The notes: generated from the letters alone by a model not told the origin. Shown: positions 22,914 to 32,021, counted from the first letter of the stretch. The stretch: 64,000 nucleotides of DNA from a bacterium (GCA_029551285.1 JAKPFT010000044.1:1-64000), one strand, 5' to 3'. Program-made: numbers and translations.

Positions 22914-23373
22914 AAGATTCCTGGAACAGTTGGCAGTGGTAGTGATTCTGCAGCTTCTGCTGACCAGAGTTCTGAACTGGTATCAACTGGGTCCGTTGAG
23001 CTTTTTTGTCTGGGTACTACTGCTGGGCTGGTGGCAGCAGGAGAGCCTGAGTATCATCATGGGTTTTGCCACCGGGCTGCTGTATGACTTTCTTGTCCGG
23101 GGAACTCCCGGTTGGAGTAGTTTGTTGATGATTCTGGTGGCTTACTTCAATGGCTACTTTCCTCATGAAAAACTCATGGAAAGGGTAGCCGCGGCGGTTG
23201 TCTTCGGCCTGTTCTATTCCGCGGCTCTTGCCGTTGACACCAATTACGGACTGGTGTGGCAGGGGGGACAGGTAATCAGGTTTTCCCTCTGCTTTGCGGG
23301 TCTGAGCGGGCTGCTGGCCGTTTTCCTTTCAGCCTCAGGAATAGCCTCATGGAACAGGAAAAATTACTGGTAA
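22903..23373 (+). CDS. mreD: Rod-shape determining protein MreD
   Basis: About 156 residues with five or so membrane helices. The helix with GFATGLLYDFLVRGTPG is typical of MreD. I place the start at TTG 22903, inside the end of mreC, because GAGGTG lies 4-5 bases upstream. Another TTG at 22888 would add five residues and lacks such a site. No ATG is available near the N-terminus. It sits between mreC and mrdA and overlaps mrdA by 25 bases. Confidence 0.85.
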   Translation: MPVRRFLEQLAVVVILQLLLTRVLNWYQLGPLSFFVWVLLLGWWQQESLSIIMGFATGLLYDFLVRGTPGWSSLLMILVAYFNGYFPHEKLMERVAAAVVFGLFYSAALAVDTNYGLVWQGGQVIRFSLCFAGLSGLLAVFLSASGIASWNRKNYW

Positions 23374-25082
23374 ATCTGGTAAGGGTAAGCCTGGCCATCC
23401 TTCTCCTGCGCTGTTTTTACCTGCAGATTATCCGTTTTCCTTATTACTCGGCGCTTTCCAGGAAGCAATCCATTCGCACCATTGAAAGTGGTATCCCCCG
23501 GGGTAAGATTCTTGACCGCAACGGCCGGGTTCTGGCTGAAGATAATCCCTGTTTTGACCTGGTCTTTGTCCCGTATGATTTGAAGTCTCCTGCCGAAGAG
23601 GCAGAGCTGTTAAAGGGCTACATTCAGATGGACCGGGATAAACTGAGGGAAATTTTTACCCGACGCTATCGCAACCCGTTTGACCGCATCGTTATCAAGA
23701 AGAATCTCTCACCTGAAGAAGTGGCGGTTGTTTCCGAAAATGCTTTTCGTCTGCCGGGTATTTTCGTCCAGACAGGAATAAGACGCCACTATTTGTTAGG
23801 GAAAGCCGCAGCCCATCTTCTGGGTCATCTGGGTGAAATTTCTGAAGAACAGCTGGACCGCTGGAAGGACCGGGGGTTGAAAGCCGGGGATGTTATCGGA
23901 CAGGACGGGCTGGAAAGGTATTATGATGATTTTCTTAGAGGTCTTCCAGGCGGAATTCTGGTGGAAGTGGATGCGCTGGGTCATCACCGGAGAATCCTTG
24001 GAGAAAAGGAGCTGCGACCGGGCCATGACCTCTATCTTACGGTTGACCGGACGTTTCAGGAGGTGGCGGCTGAAGCCTTGGGAGAGAATGAAGGATGTGT
24101 GGTCGCCATGGACCCCAGAAACGGACAGGTTCTGGCGCTGGTAAGCTGGCCAGCCTTTGACCCGGAAAATCCGGAAAAAGCTCTTGCCAGTTCGGGCAAA
24201 CCTTTTTTGAACAGGGTTATTCAGGGTCAGTATCCGCCAGGCTCGGTTTTCAAGATTGTTACCGAGATTGCTGCCCTGGAGACGATGAGTATTGAAGAAC
24301 ACGACCGGATTGAGTGTACAGGGGAAATGGTTGTAGGAGATGTGGTTTTCCACTGCTGGAAAGAGGAAGGGCACGGCTGGCTGGATATTAATCTGGCCCT
24401 TCCTTTTTCCTGCAACATTTTCTTCGGTACCATCGGGATGAAGACCGGGGTTGCCCGTCTGTTAGACTACGCCCGGCTTTTTCACCTGGGGCAGCCCACG
24501 GGCATTGATTTACCCGGCGAGAAAAGTGGTCTGGTACCTGAGGTTAACCAGTCAGGTGGACCGCTGAATATTGCTATCGGCCAGGGGTCCCTGCTGACGA
24601 CTCCGCTGCAACTATTGTCGCTGGTGGCTTCTGTGGCTAACGGGGGCAACATCTGGAAGCCCTATGTGGTGAAAAAAGTGATTTCTCCCACCGGAAAACT
24701 GGTGCGCGATGTTACCCCCCAGTTGTTGCGGACAGTGTATGTGACTCCGGAGACCATGGAAGTTTTGAAAAGGGGCCTTAAGAATGTGGTGGCTTTTGGG
24801 ACTGGAAGTGCCGCGGCTGTTCCGGGGGTGGAAGTAGCGGGGAAGACAGGCACAGCCCAGCGGGGGACCAGTGAAACCGGGATGAGCACCCATGGAGCTT
24901 TTGCCTGTTATGCTCCGGCTGATAATCCCAGCCTGTCACTGGTCGTTTTCCTGGACCGGGGGGCCTCCAAACAGGCTGCCAGAATTGCCGGTGTGATTCT
25001 GAGGAAGATACTGCTGTCGCTGGAGGAAGATGGTTCGGGAGAGACGGCAGTGAGTTCGGGGGGAACGGATGAAGATTTCTGA
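23349..25082 (+). CDS. mrdA: Penicillin-binding protein 2 (elongation transpeptidase)
   Basis: A 577-residue class B PBP that cross-links peptidoglycan in the elongasome. Short N-terminal membrane helix (about 12-27), dimerisation/pedestal domain with SIRTIESGIPRGKILDRNGR, and transpeptidase domain with the active-site PGSVFK, then SCN and KTGTAQ. The start at 23349 (MEQEKLL) lies within the end of mreD; the frame is open further upstream but that sequence is not PBP-like. The C-terminus overlaps rodA by 14 bases. Confidence 0.96.
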   Translation: MEQEKLLVNLVRVSLAILLLRCFYLQIIRFPYYSALSRKQSIRTIESGIPRGKILDRNGRVLAEDNPCFDLVFVPYDLKSPAEEAELLKGYIQMDRDKLREIFTRRYRNPFDRIVIKKNLSPEEVAVVSENAFRLPGIFVQTGIRRHYLLGKAAAHLLGHLGEISEEQLDRWKDRGLKAGDVIGQDGLERYYDDFLRGLPGGILVEVDALGHHRRILGEKELRPGHDLYLTVDRTFQEVAAEALGENEGCVVAMDPRNGQVLALVSWPAFDPENPEKALASSGKPFLNRVIQGQYPPGSVFKIVTEIAALETMSIEEHDRIECTGEMVVGDVVFHCWKEEGHGWLDINLALPFSCNIFFGTIGMKTGVARLLDYARLFHLGQPTGIDLPGEKSGLVPEVNQSGGPLNIAIGQGSLLTTPLQLLSLVASVANGGNIWKPYVVKKVISPTGKLVRDVTPQLLRTVYVTPETMEVLKRGLKNVVAFGTGSAAAVPGVEVAGKTGTAQRGTSETGMSTHGAFACYAPADNPSLSLVVFLDRGASKQAARIAGVILRKILLSLEEDGSGETAVSSGGTDEDF

Positions 25083-26169
25083 AAGATCTCCGGGGCAGCG
25101 TTTGCTGGTTCTCACCTATGTTCTGATCTGTTTCGGACTGGTTCTGCTCTTCAGTGCTTCCAAGGGGACCTTTACCCGTACGGTAAGTACCTTCAAGGGC
25201 AGTGGAGACCTGTTTTTCTGGCAGCAACTGGTCTGGATAGTGCTGGGCACGGCCGGTCTCATGCTGACCAGACGCTTTCCTTATAGGAATTATCGGCGTC
25301 TGGTGTGGTTACTCTATCCGCTAACGATTCTTCTGCTGCTGGTGGTGCTCCTGGTGGGGCATGGTCGCGCCGCCCGGTGGATTCGCGTCGGACCGTTCAA
25401 TTTTCAGCCAGCTGAGCTGGCCAAGGTGGTACTGGTTCTCTCCCTGGCCGCGTATCTTACTGAAAGGGATATCAACCGACCGGCAGTTTTTGCCGGCAGT
25501 CTGATGCTCACGGCGCTACCGGCCGTCCTTATCTTCAAGCAGCCAAATTTAGGGACGGCCTTTCTTCTTGTCCTGGTTTGCCTGGTGATGATGTTTCAAG
25601 CCGGGTTGGCCCCCCGACGGTTGCTGGTTATTTTCATCCTAATTTTAGTGAGCAGCCCCTTGCTCTGGTTGACGATGGAACCGTATCAGAAGGAAAGAAT
25701 TTTGACCTTTCTCTGGCCCCAGCGAGACCCCTTCGGCCGCGGCTACAATCTTCTTCAGTCAAAAATCACCATCGGTTCCGGGGGGCTGATCGGGAAGGGG
25801 TACCTGCACGGTACCCAGACCAAATTAGCCTTTCTTCCCGAATACCATACCGATTTCATCTTCTGTCTTCTGGCCGAAGAGTTCGGGTTGCTGGGCGTCA
25901 CCATTTTTTTGGGCCTGTATTATCTTTTCCTGAAGGAACTTCTCTCTGTAGTCTCTTTCACCCGGGACGAATTTGGCCGGCTGGTAACCACCGGGCTTTT
26001 TGCTATTTTCTTTCTCCAGGCCGTGATTAACATCAGCATGACTCTGGGACTTTTCCCGGTAGCCGGCATCCCCCTGCCTTTTATCAGTTATGGTGGTTCC
26101 TTCATGCTGATGGCTCTTCTTGCCGTGGGACTGCTGGCCAACATCAGAGAAAACCCGGTGATTTTTTAG
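25069..26169 (+). CDS. rodA: SEDS-family peptidoglycan glycosyltransferase RodA
   Basis: A 366-residue polytopic membrane enzyme that polymerises lipid II together with PBP2. SEDS features: GRAARWIRVGPFNFQPAELAK near residue 98, GTAFLLVLVC, TDFIFCLLAEEFGLLG near residue 258 and the C-terminal PLPFISYGGSF. Its gene lies directly after mrdA, the usual RodA context. No second SEDS protein (FtsW) is in this window, so a dual role cannot be judged. Confidence 0.93.
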   Translation: MKISERSPGQRLLVLTYVLICFGLVLLFSASKGTFTRTVSTFKGSGDLFFWQQLVWIVLGTAGLMLTRRFPYRNYRRLVWLLYPLTILLLLVVLLVGHGRAARWIRVGPFNFQPAELAKVVLVLSLAAYLTERDINRPAVFAGSLMLTALPAVLIFKQPNLGTAFLLVLVCLVMMFQAGLAPRRLLVIFILILVSSPLLWLTMEPYQKERILTFLWPQRDPFGRGYNLLQSKITIGSGGLIGKGYLHGTQTKLAFLPEYHTDFIFCLLAEEFGLLGVTIFLGLYYLFLKELLSVVSFTRDEFGRLVTTGLFAIFFLQAVINISMTLGLFPVAGIPLPFISYGGSFMLMALLAVGLLANIRENPVIF

Positions 26170-26182
26170 ACTTCTGGCCGTG

Positions 26183-27787
26183 ATGAACACTGCCGTGAGG
26201 GAAATCATCAGACGTGTGGAAAAGCCGGCCCGTTACACCGGCTGTGAAATCAATGTCTGCCCTCCGAAAAGTATCTCCCCCTGTCTGAGAATTGCTCTGG
26301 GATATCCTGACCTGTACGAAGTGGGCATGTCCTCTCTGGGGATAAGAATTTTGTATGGCCTTCTTAATGACCTGAAAGGTGTTTCCTGCGAGCGTTTTTT
26401 TGCTCCGGGAGAGGACCTGGAAACTATCCTCAGGCAGGAGCGCCGGCCACTTTTCGCTCTGGAATCCGGAGAACCCCTTCGCGTTTTTGACCTGGTGGCT
26501 TTCAGTCTTTCTTCGGAACTCAACTACACCAATGTCCTGAATCTGCTGGACCTGGCCGGTATTCCTCTTCTGGCCAGCCAGCGTGGACCGGAGGTGCCCC
26601 TGATTTTAGCCGGAGGTTCCTGTACCGTAAACCCGATGCCGTTAACTCCTTTTGTTGACGCTTTTGTCATTGGCGAGGGAGAAGAAGTTGTCAGAGAAAT
26701 TGTCACTGTCTGTCAGGAGATGAAAGGGCAGCCACGGTGGCAAAAGCTGGAAAGTCTGGCCAGGCTGAAAGGAGTTTATGTTCCCGGGAAAACAACCGGA
26801 CCGGTAGCCCGACGGCTTCTGGCTGATTTTAATAACAGTTATTTCCCTGTACGCTGGATAGTCCCTTTGACAGAAATAATTCATGACCGGATCAGCCTGG
26901 AGATTATGCGCGGTTGTCCTCAGGGTTGCCGCTTCTGTGCCGCCGGTTACTGCTGGCGGCCGGTGAGGTATCGCTGTCCGGAACGGATTGTGGAACTTGC
27001 CAGGGAGGCTTACCGCTGGTCTGGTTACGAAGAAATTTCATTGCTGTCCTTTTCTTCGGGGGACCACCCTCAGATTGAGGCGATAGTTGAAGGTCTGATG
27101 AAGGAATTTGCTGGTCGGCAGGTGGCGATTTCCTTTCCTTCACTAAGGGTGGATACTTTTTCCTTTGACCTGGCCAGCAGGTTAAAAGAGATCAGGAAGA
27201 CCGGGCTCACCTTTGCTCCGGAAACCAGCCAGCGCTTGCGATGGCAGCTGGGCAAGAAAATTACTGATGGCGAGGTAATTAACCTGGCTAACAGGGCCAG
27301 GAATTCTGGCTGGAGACAGATTAAACTTTATTTTATGTTAGGGTTGCCTGGAGAAACGGAAGGAGACCTTCAGGAGGTCGTGAAACTCATTCGGGAAGTG
27401 TCAAGAATAATGGCGGTCCATGTTTCCCTGAACACCTTTGTTCCGAAGGCCCACACTCCTCTGGAAAGAGAAACCTTCAACTCCCGCGAAGAAATCATTA
27501 CCAGGACACACTATCTCAGGAACCAACTGGGAAGCTCCCCGCGGATTAAACTCTCTTTCCATCCTTACGAAATGAGTCTGGTAGAAACCTTCCTCGGACG
27601 CGGGGACGAGCAATTATCTCAGGTGCTGCTCAGTGCCTGGAGACACGGTGCCCGGCTGGAGAACTGGTCAGAACATTTTTCTCTGGCCTGCTGGGAAAGT
27701 GCCTTCCGGGAGTGTGGCCTGAGTGTGGAAAAATATACCGGAAGGCAGCAGCAGCCTGTCTTACCCTGGCAGGTTATTCAGGTCTAA
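26183..27787 (+). CDS. TIGR03960-type radical SAM protein with B12-binding-like N-terminus
   Basis: About 534 residues. N-terminal B12-binding-like region (1-220) with ALGYPDLYEVGMSSLGIRIL, SLSSELNYTNVLNLLDLAGI and AGGSCTVNPMPL. The radical SAM core from about 235 has the cluster motif MRGCPQGCRFCAAG, and the rest matches the family of uncharacterised proteins often encoded beside rodA or the ribonuclease G/rplU region. The ATG at 26183 is chosen; the preceding GTG adds one residue. No strong ribosome site. Function in the family is unproven, although links to tRNA or ribosome maturation are often suspected. Confidence 0.88.
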   Translation: MNTAVREIIRRVEKPARYTGCEINVCPPKSISPCLRIALGYPDLYEVGMSSLGIRILYGLLNDLKGVSCERFFAPGEDLETILRQERRPLFALESGEPLRVFDLVAFSLSSELNYTNVLNLLDLAGIPLLASQRGPEVPLILAGGSCTVNPMPLTPFVDAFVIGEGEEVVREIVTVCQEMKGQPRWQKLESLARLKGVYVPGKTTGPVARRLLADFNNSYFPVRWIVPLTEIIHDRISLEIMRGCPQGCRFCAAGYCWRPVRYRCPERIVELAREAYRWSGYEEISLLSFSSGDHPQIEAIVEGLMKEFAGRQVAISFPSLRVDTFSFDLASRLKEIRKTGLTFAPETSQRLRWQLGKKITDGEVINLANRARNSGWRQIKLYFMLGLPGETEGDLQEVVKLIREVSRIMAVHVSLNTFVPKAHTPLERETFNSREEIITRTHYLRNQLGSSPRIKLSFHPYEMSLVETFLGRGDEQLSQVLLSAWRHGARLENWSEHFSLACWESAFRECGLSVEKYTGRQQQPVLPWQVIQV

Positions 27788-27802
27788 AAGGAGGAGGGGG
27801 CG

Positions 27803-28573
27803 ATGGACGAAGACATTCTTTCCTTATTTTCGCTCAAGGGAAAGGTGGCTCTGGTGACCGGAGGCCGCCGGGGCCTGGGCCTGGCAATTGCCACCGGTCT
27901 GGCCCGGGCTGGTGCCTGGCTGGCAGTGGCTGCCAGGTCTAAAGACTACCAGGAACTGGCAATCAGGATTGAGTCTACCGGTATGCCGTTAGCCTACTTT
28001 CCGGTTGATTTAAGCCGGCGGACTGAGAGAAAGAAACTGATAGACCGGGTGCTCGGCCGCTACGGTCGGTTAGATATCCTGGTTAATTGCGCCGGCCTTC
28101 AGCACCGTCAGCCAGCCGTAGACTTTTCCCTGAAACAGTGGGACCTTCTGTTGAGTGTGATGCTCACCGCTGTTTTTGAGTTATGTCAGCAGGCCGCCAG
28201 GGTGATGCTGCCCCGGGGGAAGGGTAAGATTATCAATATCGCTTCGCTGTTAAGTTTTCAGGGCGGCTGGACTGTTTCCGCTTATGCGGCGGCCAAGCAT
28301 GGTGTGGCCGGACTGACCAGGGCGCTGGCTAACGAATGGGCCAGTAAAGGAATCAATGTCAACGCGATTGCCCCCGGTTATTTTGATACCGAGATGTGCG
28401 CGGCTTTGAAGAATGACCCCAACCGAGAAAGAGCCATCAGAGAAAGAATTCCCGCCGGCCGCTGGGGCCGGCCTGAAGATTTAGTCGGTGCTACCATTTT
28501 TCTGGCCAGTGCGGCTTCGGATTACGTGCACGGTCACATTCTAATAGTGGATGGAGGCTGGCTGGCCCGTTAG
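27803..28573 (+). CDS. kduD: Short-chain dehydrogenase, KduD-like (2-dehydro-3-deoxy-D-gluconate 5-dehydrogenase)
   Basis: A 256-residue NAD(P)-dependent oxidoreductase. Rossmann motif TGGRRGLGLAIA, NCAG, catalytic Ser region IASLLSFQGG, YAAAK, and the C-terminal AGRWGRPEDLVGATIFLAS and VDGGWLAR. The SFQGG and GGWLAR pieces and the SLKGKVALVTGG start are close to KduD and gluconate 5-dehydrogenase, enzymes of uronate and gluconate breakdown. RBS AAGGAGGAGGGG precedes the start. It lies 15 bases after the radical SAM gene. Substrate assignment is from similarity only. Confidence 0.82.
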   Translation: MDEDILSLFSLKGKVALVTGGRRGLGLAIATGLARAGAWLAVAARSKDYQELAIRIESTGMPLAYFPVDLSRRTERKKLIDRVLGRYGRLDILVNCAGLQHRQPAVDFSLKQWDLLLSVMLTAVFELCQQAARVMLPRGKGKIINIASLLSFQGGWTVSAYAAAKHGVAGLTRALANEWASKGINVNAIAPGYFDTEMCAALKNDPNRERAIRERIPAGRWGRPEDLVGATIFLASAASDYVHGHILIVDGGWLAR

Positions 28574-28590
28574 GGTTGTTACGGCGCCTG

Positions 28591-28599
28591 TGTTAAACT
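28591..28599 (+). promoter_or_regulatory. Extended -10 just before the nucleotidyltransferase gene
   Basis: TGT followed by TAAACT (28594-28599), five bases before the ATG at 28605. No usable -35 box and no ribosome-binding site are seen. If used, the transcript would begin at or next to the start codon. Confidence 0.35.
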
Positions 28600-28604
28600 A
28601 AGAT

Positions 28605-29600
28605 ATGACCAGAAAAAGCCTGACGGCTATCATTCCTGCAGCTGGTCTTGGGACCAGACTGAGGCCTCTTACCTATAGCCGGCCGAAAGCACTCTTGCCC
28701 CTGGCCGGCAAACCCATGATTGGCTATGTGCTGGAAGCCGTCAGAGAACTTGGGGCCAGTAGAGTAGTGTTGATCGTAGGACATCTGGCCGGCCAGGTGG
28801 CTCAATATGTGAAAGAAAATTTTACTTCCGGGGTGGTGCTGGTGGAACAGAAACAATTCCTGGGACTGGGGCACGCAATTTTTCAGGCGGCCGGATCCGT
28901 GGAGGATGAGGCCCTAATTTTTCTGGGAGATACGCTGGTTGAGGGAGATTTTACCAGGCATATCGGGGCCGGTTACAGCTGGCTGGCTGTGAAAGAAGTT
29001 GAAGACCCCAGACCTTTTGGCGTGGTGGTGACTGACCGGGCTGGCTGGATCCGCAACCTGGTGGAAAAGCCGGCCACACCTGTTTCGCGGAAAGCGATTG
29101 TTGGTGTTTATTATCTGAGAAACAGCCGGTTGCTTTTCCAGTGTCTTTCCGATTTGGTCACTGGAGATATCCGGACCAGAGGTGAATACCAGTTGACTGA
29201 TGCCATCCAGATGATGGTACAGCGGGGAGAGAAGATTAGAACCGTACCTGTAGAGAAATGGTATGACTGTGGCCGGGTAGAGACACTTCTTCAGACCAAC
29301 CAATTTTTTCTCCAGAAATACTGTCGGAAGACACCGCAAATTTCTGGAGCCGTTATTACTCCGCCTGTTTACTTTGGCCCTGAAGTCAAAATTACCGGGG
29401 GCCGTCTGGGTCCCCATGTCGCGCTCAGCCGCGGGGTTGTGGCCACAAACTGCGTTTTAAGAAATGTTATTGTGGATGAGGGAGCCCACTTAGAGGATGT
29501 CTGGTTAGAGGACTCAGTAGTGGGCCAGCGGACCAGGGTGACTGGCTTCCGGGGCCGCCTCAATATCGGGGATGACGCCGAGGTATCAGCCTATCGGTGA
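28605..29600 (+). CDS. Sugar-1-phosphate nucleotidyltransferase (RmlA/GlmU-like, with left-handed helix domain)
   Basis: A 331-residue enzyme that activates sugar phosphates to NDP-sugars. N-terminal catalytic domain with IIPAAGLGTRLRPLTYSRPKALLPLAGKPM (signature GxGTRLxPLT and Lys), FLGDTLVEGDF, EKP and YQLTDAIQ. A C-terminal hexapeptide-repeat stretch (about 255-331) resembles the beta-helix tail of GlmU or archaeal glucose-1-phosphate thymidylyltransferases. Nucleotide and sugar are not determined. It ends 4 bases before the convergent lysC stop. No SD sequence precedes the start. Confidence 0.88.
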   Translation: MTRKSLTAIIPAAGLGTRLRPLTYSRPKALLPLAGKPMIGYVLEAVRELGASRVVLIVGHLAGQVAQYVKENFTSGVVLVEQKQFLGLGHAIFQAAGSVEDEALIFLGDTLVEGDFTRHIGAGYSWLAVKEVEDPRPFGVVVTDRAGWIRNLVEKPATPVSRKAIVGVYYLRNSRLLFQCLSDLVTGDIRTRGEYQLTDAIQMMVQRGEKIRTVPVEKWYDCGRVETLLQTNQFFLQKYCRKTPQISGAVITPPVYFGPEVKITGGRLGPHVALSRGVVATNCVLRNVIVDEGAHLEDVWLEDSVVGQRTRVTGFRGRLNIGDDAEVSAYR

Positions 29601-29604
29601 GGCT

Positions 29605-30816
29605 TTAATTCTTCTCAATAAATTCCCGGTGGGCGGCCTCAAGACTCTTCTGGGCATCTGCCCGACGCACCACGCAGGAAATTTTGATTTCAGAGGTACT
29701 GATCATCTCTATGTTCACGCCGGCCCTGGCCAGCGCCTGAAACATTCGGCCGGCCACACCTGGATGGTTCATCATACCGATGCCAATAATGGAGACCTTG
29801 GCAATGTCATCATCAGCGCTAACCCGTTCTGCGCCCAGGCAGCCGGCCACTTCCCGGGTAAGGGAAAGTGCTTTTTCCAGGTCAGTCAGGTTAACGGTAA
29901 AGGAAATGTCGGCGTGATTGTCCCGTCCCACATTCTGGACAATCATATCCACATTGATATTTTCTGAACCAAGAGCCTGGAAAAGTTTGGCCGCAATTCC
30001 CGGTCGGTCCGGAACGCGAAACACGGAGATTTTGGCCTGATTTTCATCCACGGAGACAGAAGAGACAACAGCCCCTTCCTGAACCTCAATCTCTTTGACC
30101 ATGGTACCCTCTCCCTCCTCAAAAGTGGATTTCACGCTGAAGACTACCTGGTATTTCTTGGCAAACTCCACCGCCCGTGACTGCATCACCTTGGCTCCGG
30201 TGGAAGCCATTTCTAACATTTCCTCGTAAGCCAGACAGCGGATTAATCTGGCGCCGGGGATACGATGGGGATCCGCGGTGAACACACCAGGAACATCGGT
30301 GTAAATTTCGCAGAGGTCTGCCTTCAAACTGGCGGCCAGGGCTATCGCCGTAAGGTCTGAGCCTCCCCGTCCCAGGGTGGTGATGATGTTTTCCGGCCCC
30401 AATCCCTGAAAACCGGCTACCACGACAATTTTTCCCGCTTCCAGTTCTTTGCGGATTCGGGCCGGGTCAATCTTCATAATCCTGGCTTTGGTGTGAACGC
30501 TGTCTGTTTTAATCCCGGCGAAATAACCCGGGAAACCCTCTGCTTCCTCTCCCAGTTCCTCAATGGCCATGGACATGAGCGCCACCGAAACCATTTCTCC
30601 GGTAGCCAGAAGCAGGTCCAGCTCGCGTCCTGGCGGCTGGTGGTGGACCTGGCGGGCCAGGGCAATGAGATTATCGGTGGTTTTTCCCATGGCCGAGACA
30701 ACAACCACCACCTGGTGGTTCTGTCTTTTAACGGCAACAACCCGGGCGGCCACCTTTTTTATTTTCTCAGCCGTGGCCAGAGAACTGCCGCCAAACTTCT
30801 GGACGATGAGTGCCAT
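29605..30816 (-). CDS. lysC: Aspartate kinase
   Basis: A 403-residue enzyme catalysing the first step to lysine, threonine and methionine. Kinase domain: VQKFGGSSLA at the N-terminus, GFQGL, TLGRGGSDLTAIALA near residue 150, and TDVPGVFTADPR-like residues. Two C-terminal ACT domains (about 260-403, VPDRPGIAAKLFQAL and MNHPGVAGRMFQAL) provide feedback control. The start is the ATG at 30816, matching the family N-terminus; upstream codons in frame would overlap the promoter. There is no ribosome-binding site; the -10 box is 6 bases upstream. Confidence 0.96.
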   Translation of the reverse strand: MALIVQKFGGSSLATAEKIKKVAARVVAVKRQNHQVVVVVSAMGKTTDNLIALARQVHHQPPGRELDLLLATGEMVSVALMSMAIEELGEEAEGFPGYFAGIKTDSVHTKARIMKIDPARIRKELEAGKIVVVAGFQGLGPENIITTLGRGGSDLTAIALAASLKADLCEIYTDVPGVFTADPHRIPGARLIRCLAYEEMLEMASTGAKVMQSRAVEFAKKYQVVFSVKSTFEEGEGTMVKEIEVQEGAVVSSVSVDENQAKISVFRVPDRPGIAAKLFQALGSENINVDMIVQNVGRDNHADISFTVNLTDLEKALSLTREVAGCLGAERVSADDDIAKVSIIGIGMMNHPGVAGRMFQALARAGVNIEMISTSEIKISCVVRRADAQKSLEAAHREFIEKN

Positions 30817-30822
30817 AGAATT

Positions 30823-30852
30823 ATGATAACAGGAAAAAGGTATTTTTGACAA
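30823..30852 (-). promoter_or_regulatory. Promoter of lysC
   Basis: On the minus strand TTGTCA (30852-30847), 18-base spacer, TATCAT (30828-30823). The predicted start coincides with the A of the lysC ATG, so this is a leaderless mRNA. Confidence 0.65.
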
Positions 30853-30853
30853 G

Positions 30854-30867
30854 TAACCAGCTGGTTA
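30854..30867. promoter_or_regulatory. 14-bp palindrome upstream of the lysC promoter
   Basis: TAACCAGCTGGTTA is a perfect palindrome that ends one base before the lysC -35 box. Its location fits an activator or repressor site. No partner protein can be named. Confidence 0.45.
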
Positions 30868-30899
30868 ATACGGGATAAACAAAGGTGGTGAAGAAATGC

Positions 30900-30989
30900 G
30901 GGTGACCTGAATAACTCTGGCTGCCCACCCCTGGGGGTGTATCGCGACCTTCACCTGGTCGGCTTGAGAATCTCTTCTGTTTGTCACCC
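30900..30989 (-). ncRNA. Candidate structured RNA with perfect terminal stem
   Basis: On the minus strand GGGTGAC (30989-30983) and GTCACCC (30906-30900) pair perfectly to close a 90-base element. Inside are hairpins GACC/GGTC around a 7-base loop and CACCC/GGGTG around a 4-base loop. A perfect TATAAT (30999-30994) lies so that transcription would begin at 30989-30987, precisely at the closing stem. It has a weak -35 only (CTGACA at 15 bases). No signature of SRP RNA, tRNA, tmRNA or a known riboswitch is seen. Direction and reality need testing. Confidence 0.4.
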
Positions 30990-31041
30990 GGAAATTATAG
31001 CGCAGTTTCAGAGATGTCAGTCTTGAAAAATCAGAAGCGGT

Positions 31042-32007
31042 TCAACTGTCAGGTCCTGTTTGCTTTTCGCAGGCTCCGCCAAGAATTGTTCCCGGAGAAA
31101 GGGAGATGCCCTTGAGGAATTCCGGTGCTGAGAGCGCGCGTTTACCTTCAAGTTGAACCGTTAACAGCGCCAGTGTCCCCTGGCCGCAGGCTACCAGAAA
31201 CCGTTGACCTGTTTCCAGAACCATCCCGGGTTTCTCGTGGGTTTCCTGAAGCGAAAATATTTTTGTTTGCCTGATTTTGAGCAGTTTGGTTTTCTCTCCG
31301 TGAACCAGCCAGGTATAGGCCACCGGCCAGTCAGCCAGGGCTCTGACCTGGTTGTAAATTTCGCGGGCAGAACGGCCCCAGTGGATCTCACCATCTTTCT
31401 TGGAGAGCCTTGGCGCATAAGAAACCTTGCCCTGCTGGGGTTCAGGCTTTTCACCGGCCAGTAACTTACGGATGGCCTCCTGAAGCAACTCCGGAGCCAG
31501 AGCCATCAAACGAGAACGTAGAGAAAAAATGTCCTCGTCCTCACCAACAGAAAGACTTTTCTGAGCCAGGATACCACCAGCATCAAGTTCCTTTTCCAGG
31601 GTGATCACAGTGACCCCGGTTTCCTTCTCTCCGTTGAGGAGCGCCCATTCTATTGGCGCGGCGCCCCGGTAAGCGGGCAAAAGTGAGGGGTGCACATTGA
31701 CCGCGCCCAGCTTCCCGCAGCGAATAACTTTTTCTGGCAGAATTTTTCCGTAAGCCACCAGAACAAGCAATTCAGGATCAAACTGCCGCATGGCTCTAAC
31801 AAAAACTTCGTCAAAATGTTCTGGCTGGAGAAGAGGAAGGGAGTGGCTCAGAGCGTAGCGCTTGATGGGTGTCTGTCCAGGATGATAGCCGCGGCCGCAG
31901 GGCCGGTCCGGCGCGGTAACCACGGCTACCAACTGATAACTCTGGTGGAGCCTTTCCAGACAGGGAAGGCCAAACTGGTCGCTGCCAAAAAAACCTATTT
32001 TTATCAT
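31042..32007 (-). CDS. fmt: Methionyl-tRNA formyltransferase
   Basis: A 321-residue enzyme that formylates initiator Met-tRNA using 10-formyl-tetrahydrofolate. Seen: GSDQFGLPCLE at the N-terminus, VVTAPDRPCGRG, the catalytic NVHPSLLPAYRGAAPIEWAL near residue 107 (Asn, His), TVITLEKELDAGGIL with the catalytic Asp, and the C-terminal OB-like domain from about 205. It follows the ROK kinase by 14 bases with no clear ribosome site. No def gene is adjacent, unlike in many bacteria. Confidence 0.95.
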   Translation of the reverse strand: MIKIGFFGSDQFGLPCLERLHQSYQLVAVVTAPDRPCGRGYHPGQTPIKRYALSHSLPLLQPEHFDEVFVRAMRQFDPELLVLVAYGKILPEKVIRCGKLGAVNVHPSLLPAYRGAAPIEWALLNGEKETGVTVITLEKELDAGGILAQKSLSVGEDEDIFSLRSRLMALAPELLQEAIRKLLAGEKPEPQQGKVSYAPRLSKKDGEIHWGRSAREIYNQVRALADWPVAYTWLVHGEKTKLLKIRQTKIFSLQETHEKPGMVLETGQRFLVACGQGTLALLTVQLEGKRALSAPEFLKGISLSPGTILGGACEKQTGPDS

Positions 32008-32021
32008 TAGCTCTGAGAAGA

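Noticed and set aside
30900-30989. Interpretation of the structured element as SRP RNA or a lysine riboswitch
   Set aside because: There is no GGAA-capped domain IV motif as in SRP RNA. It is far shorter than a lysine riboswitch, and lysC has a separate promoter downstream of it.
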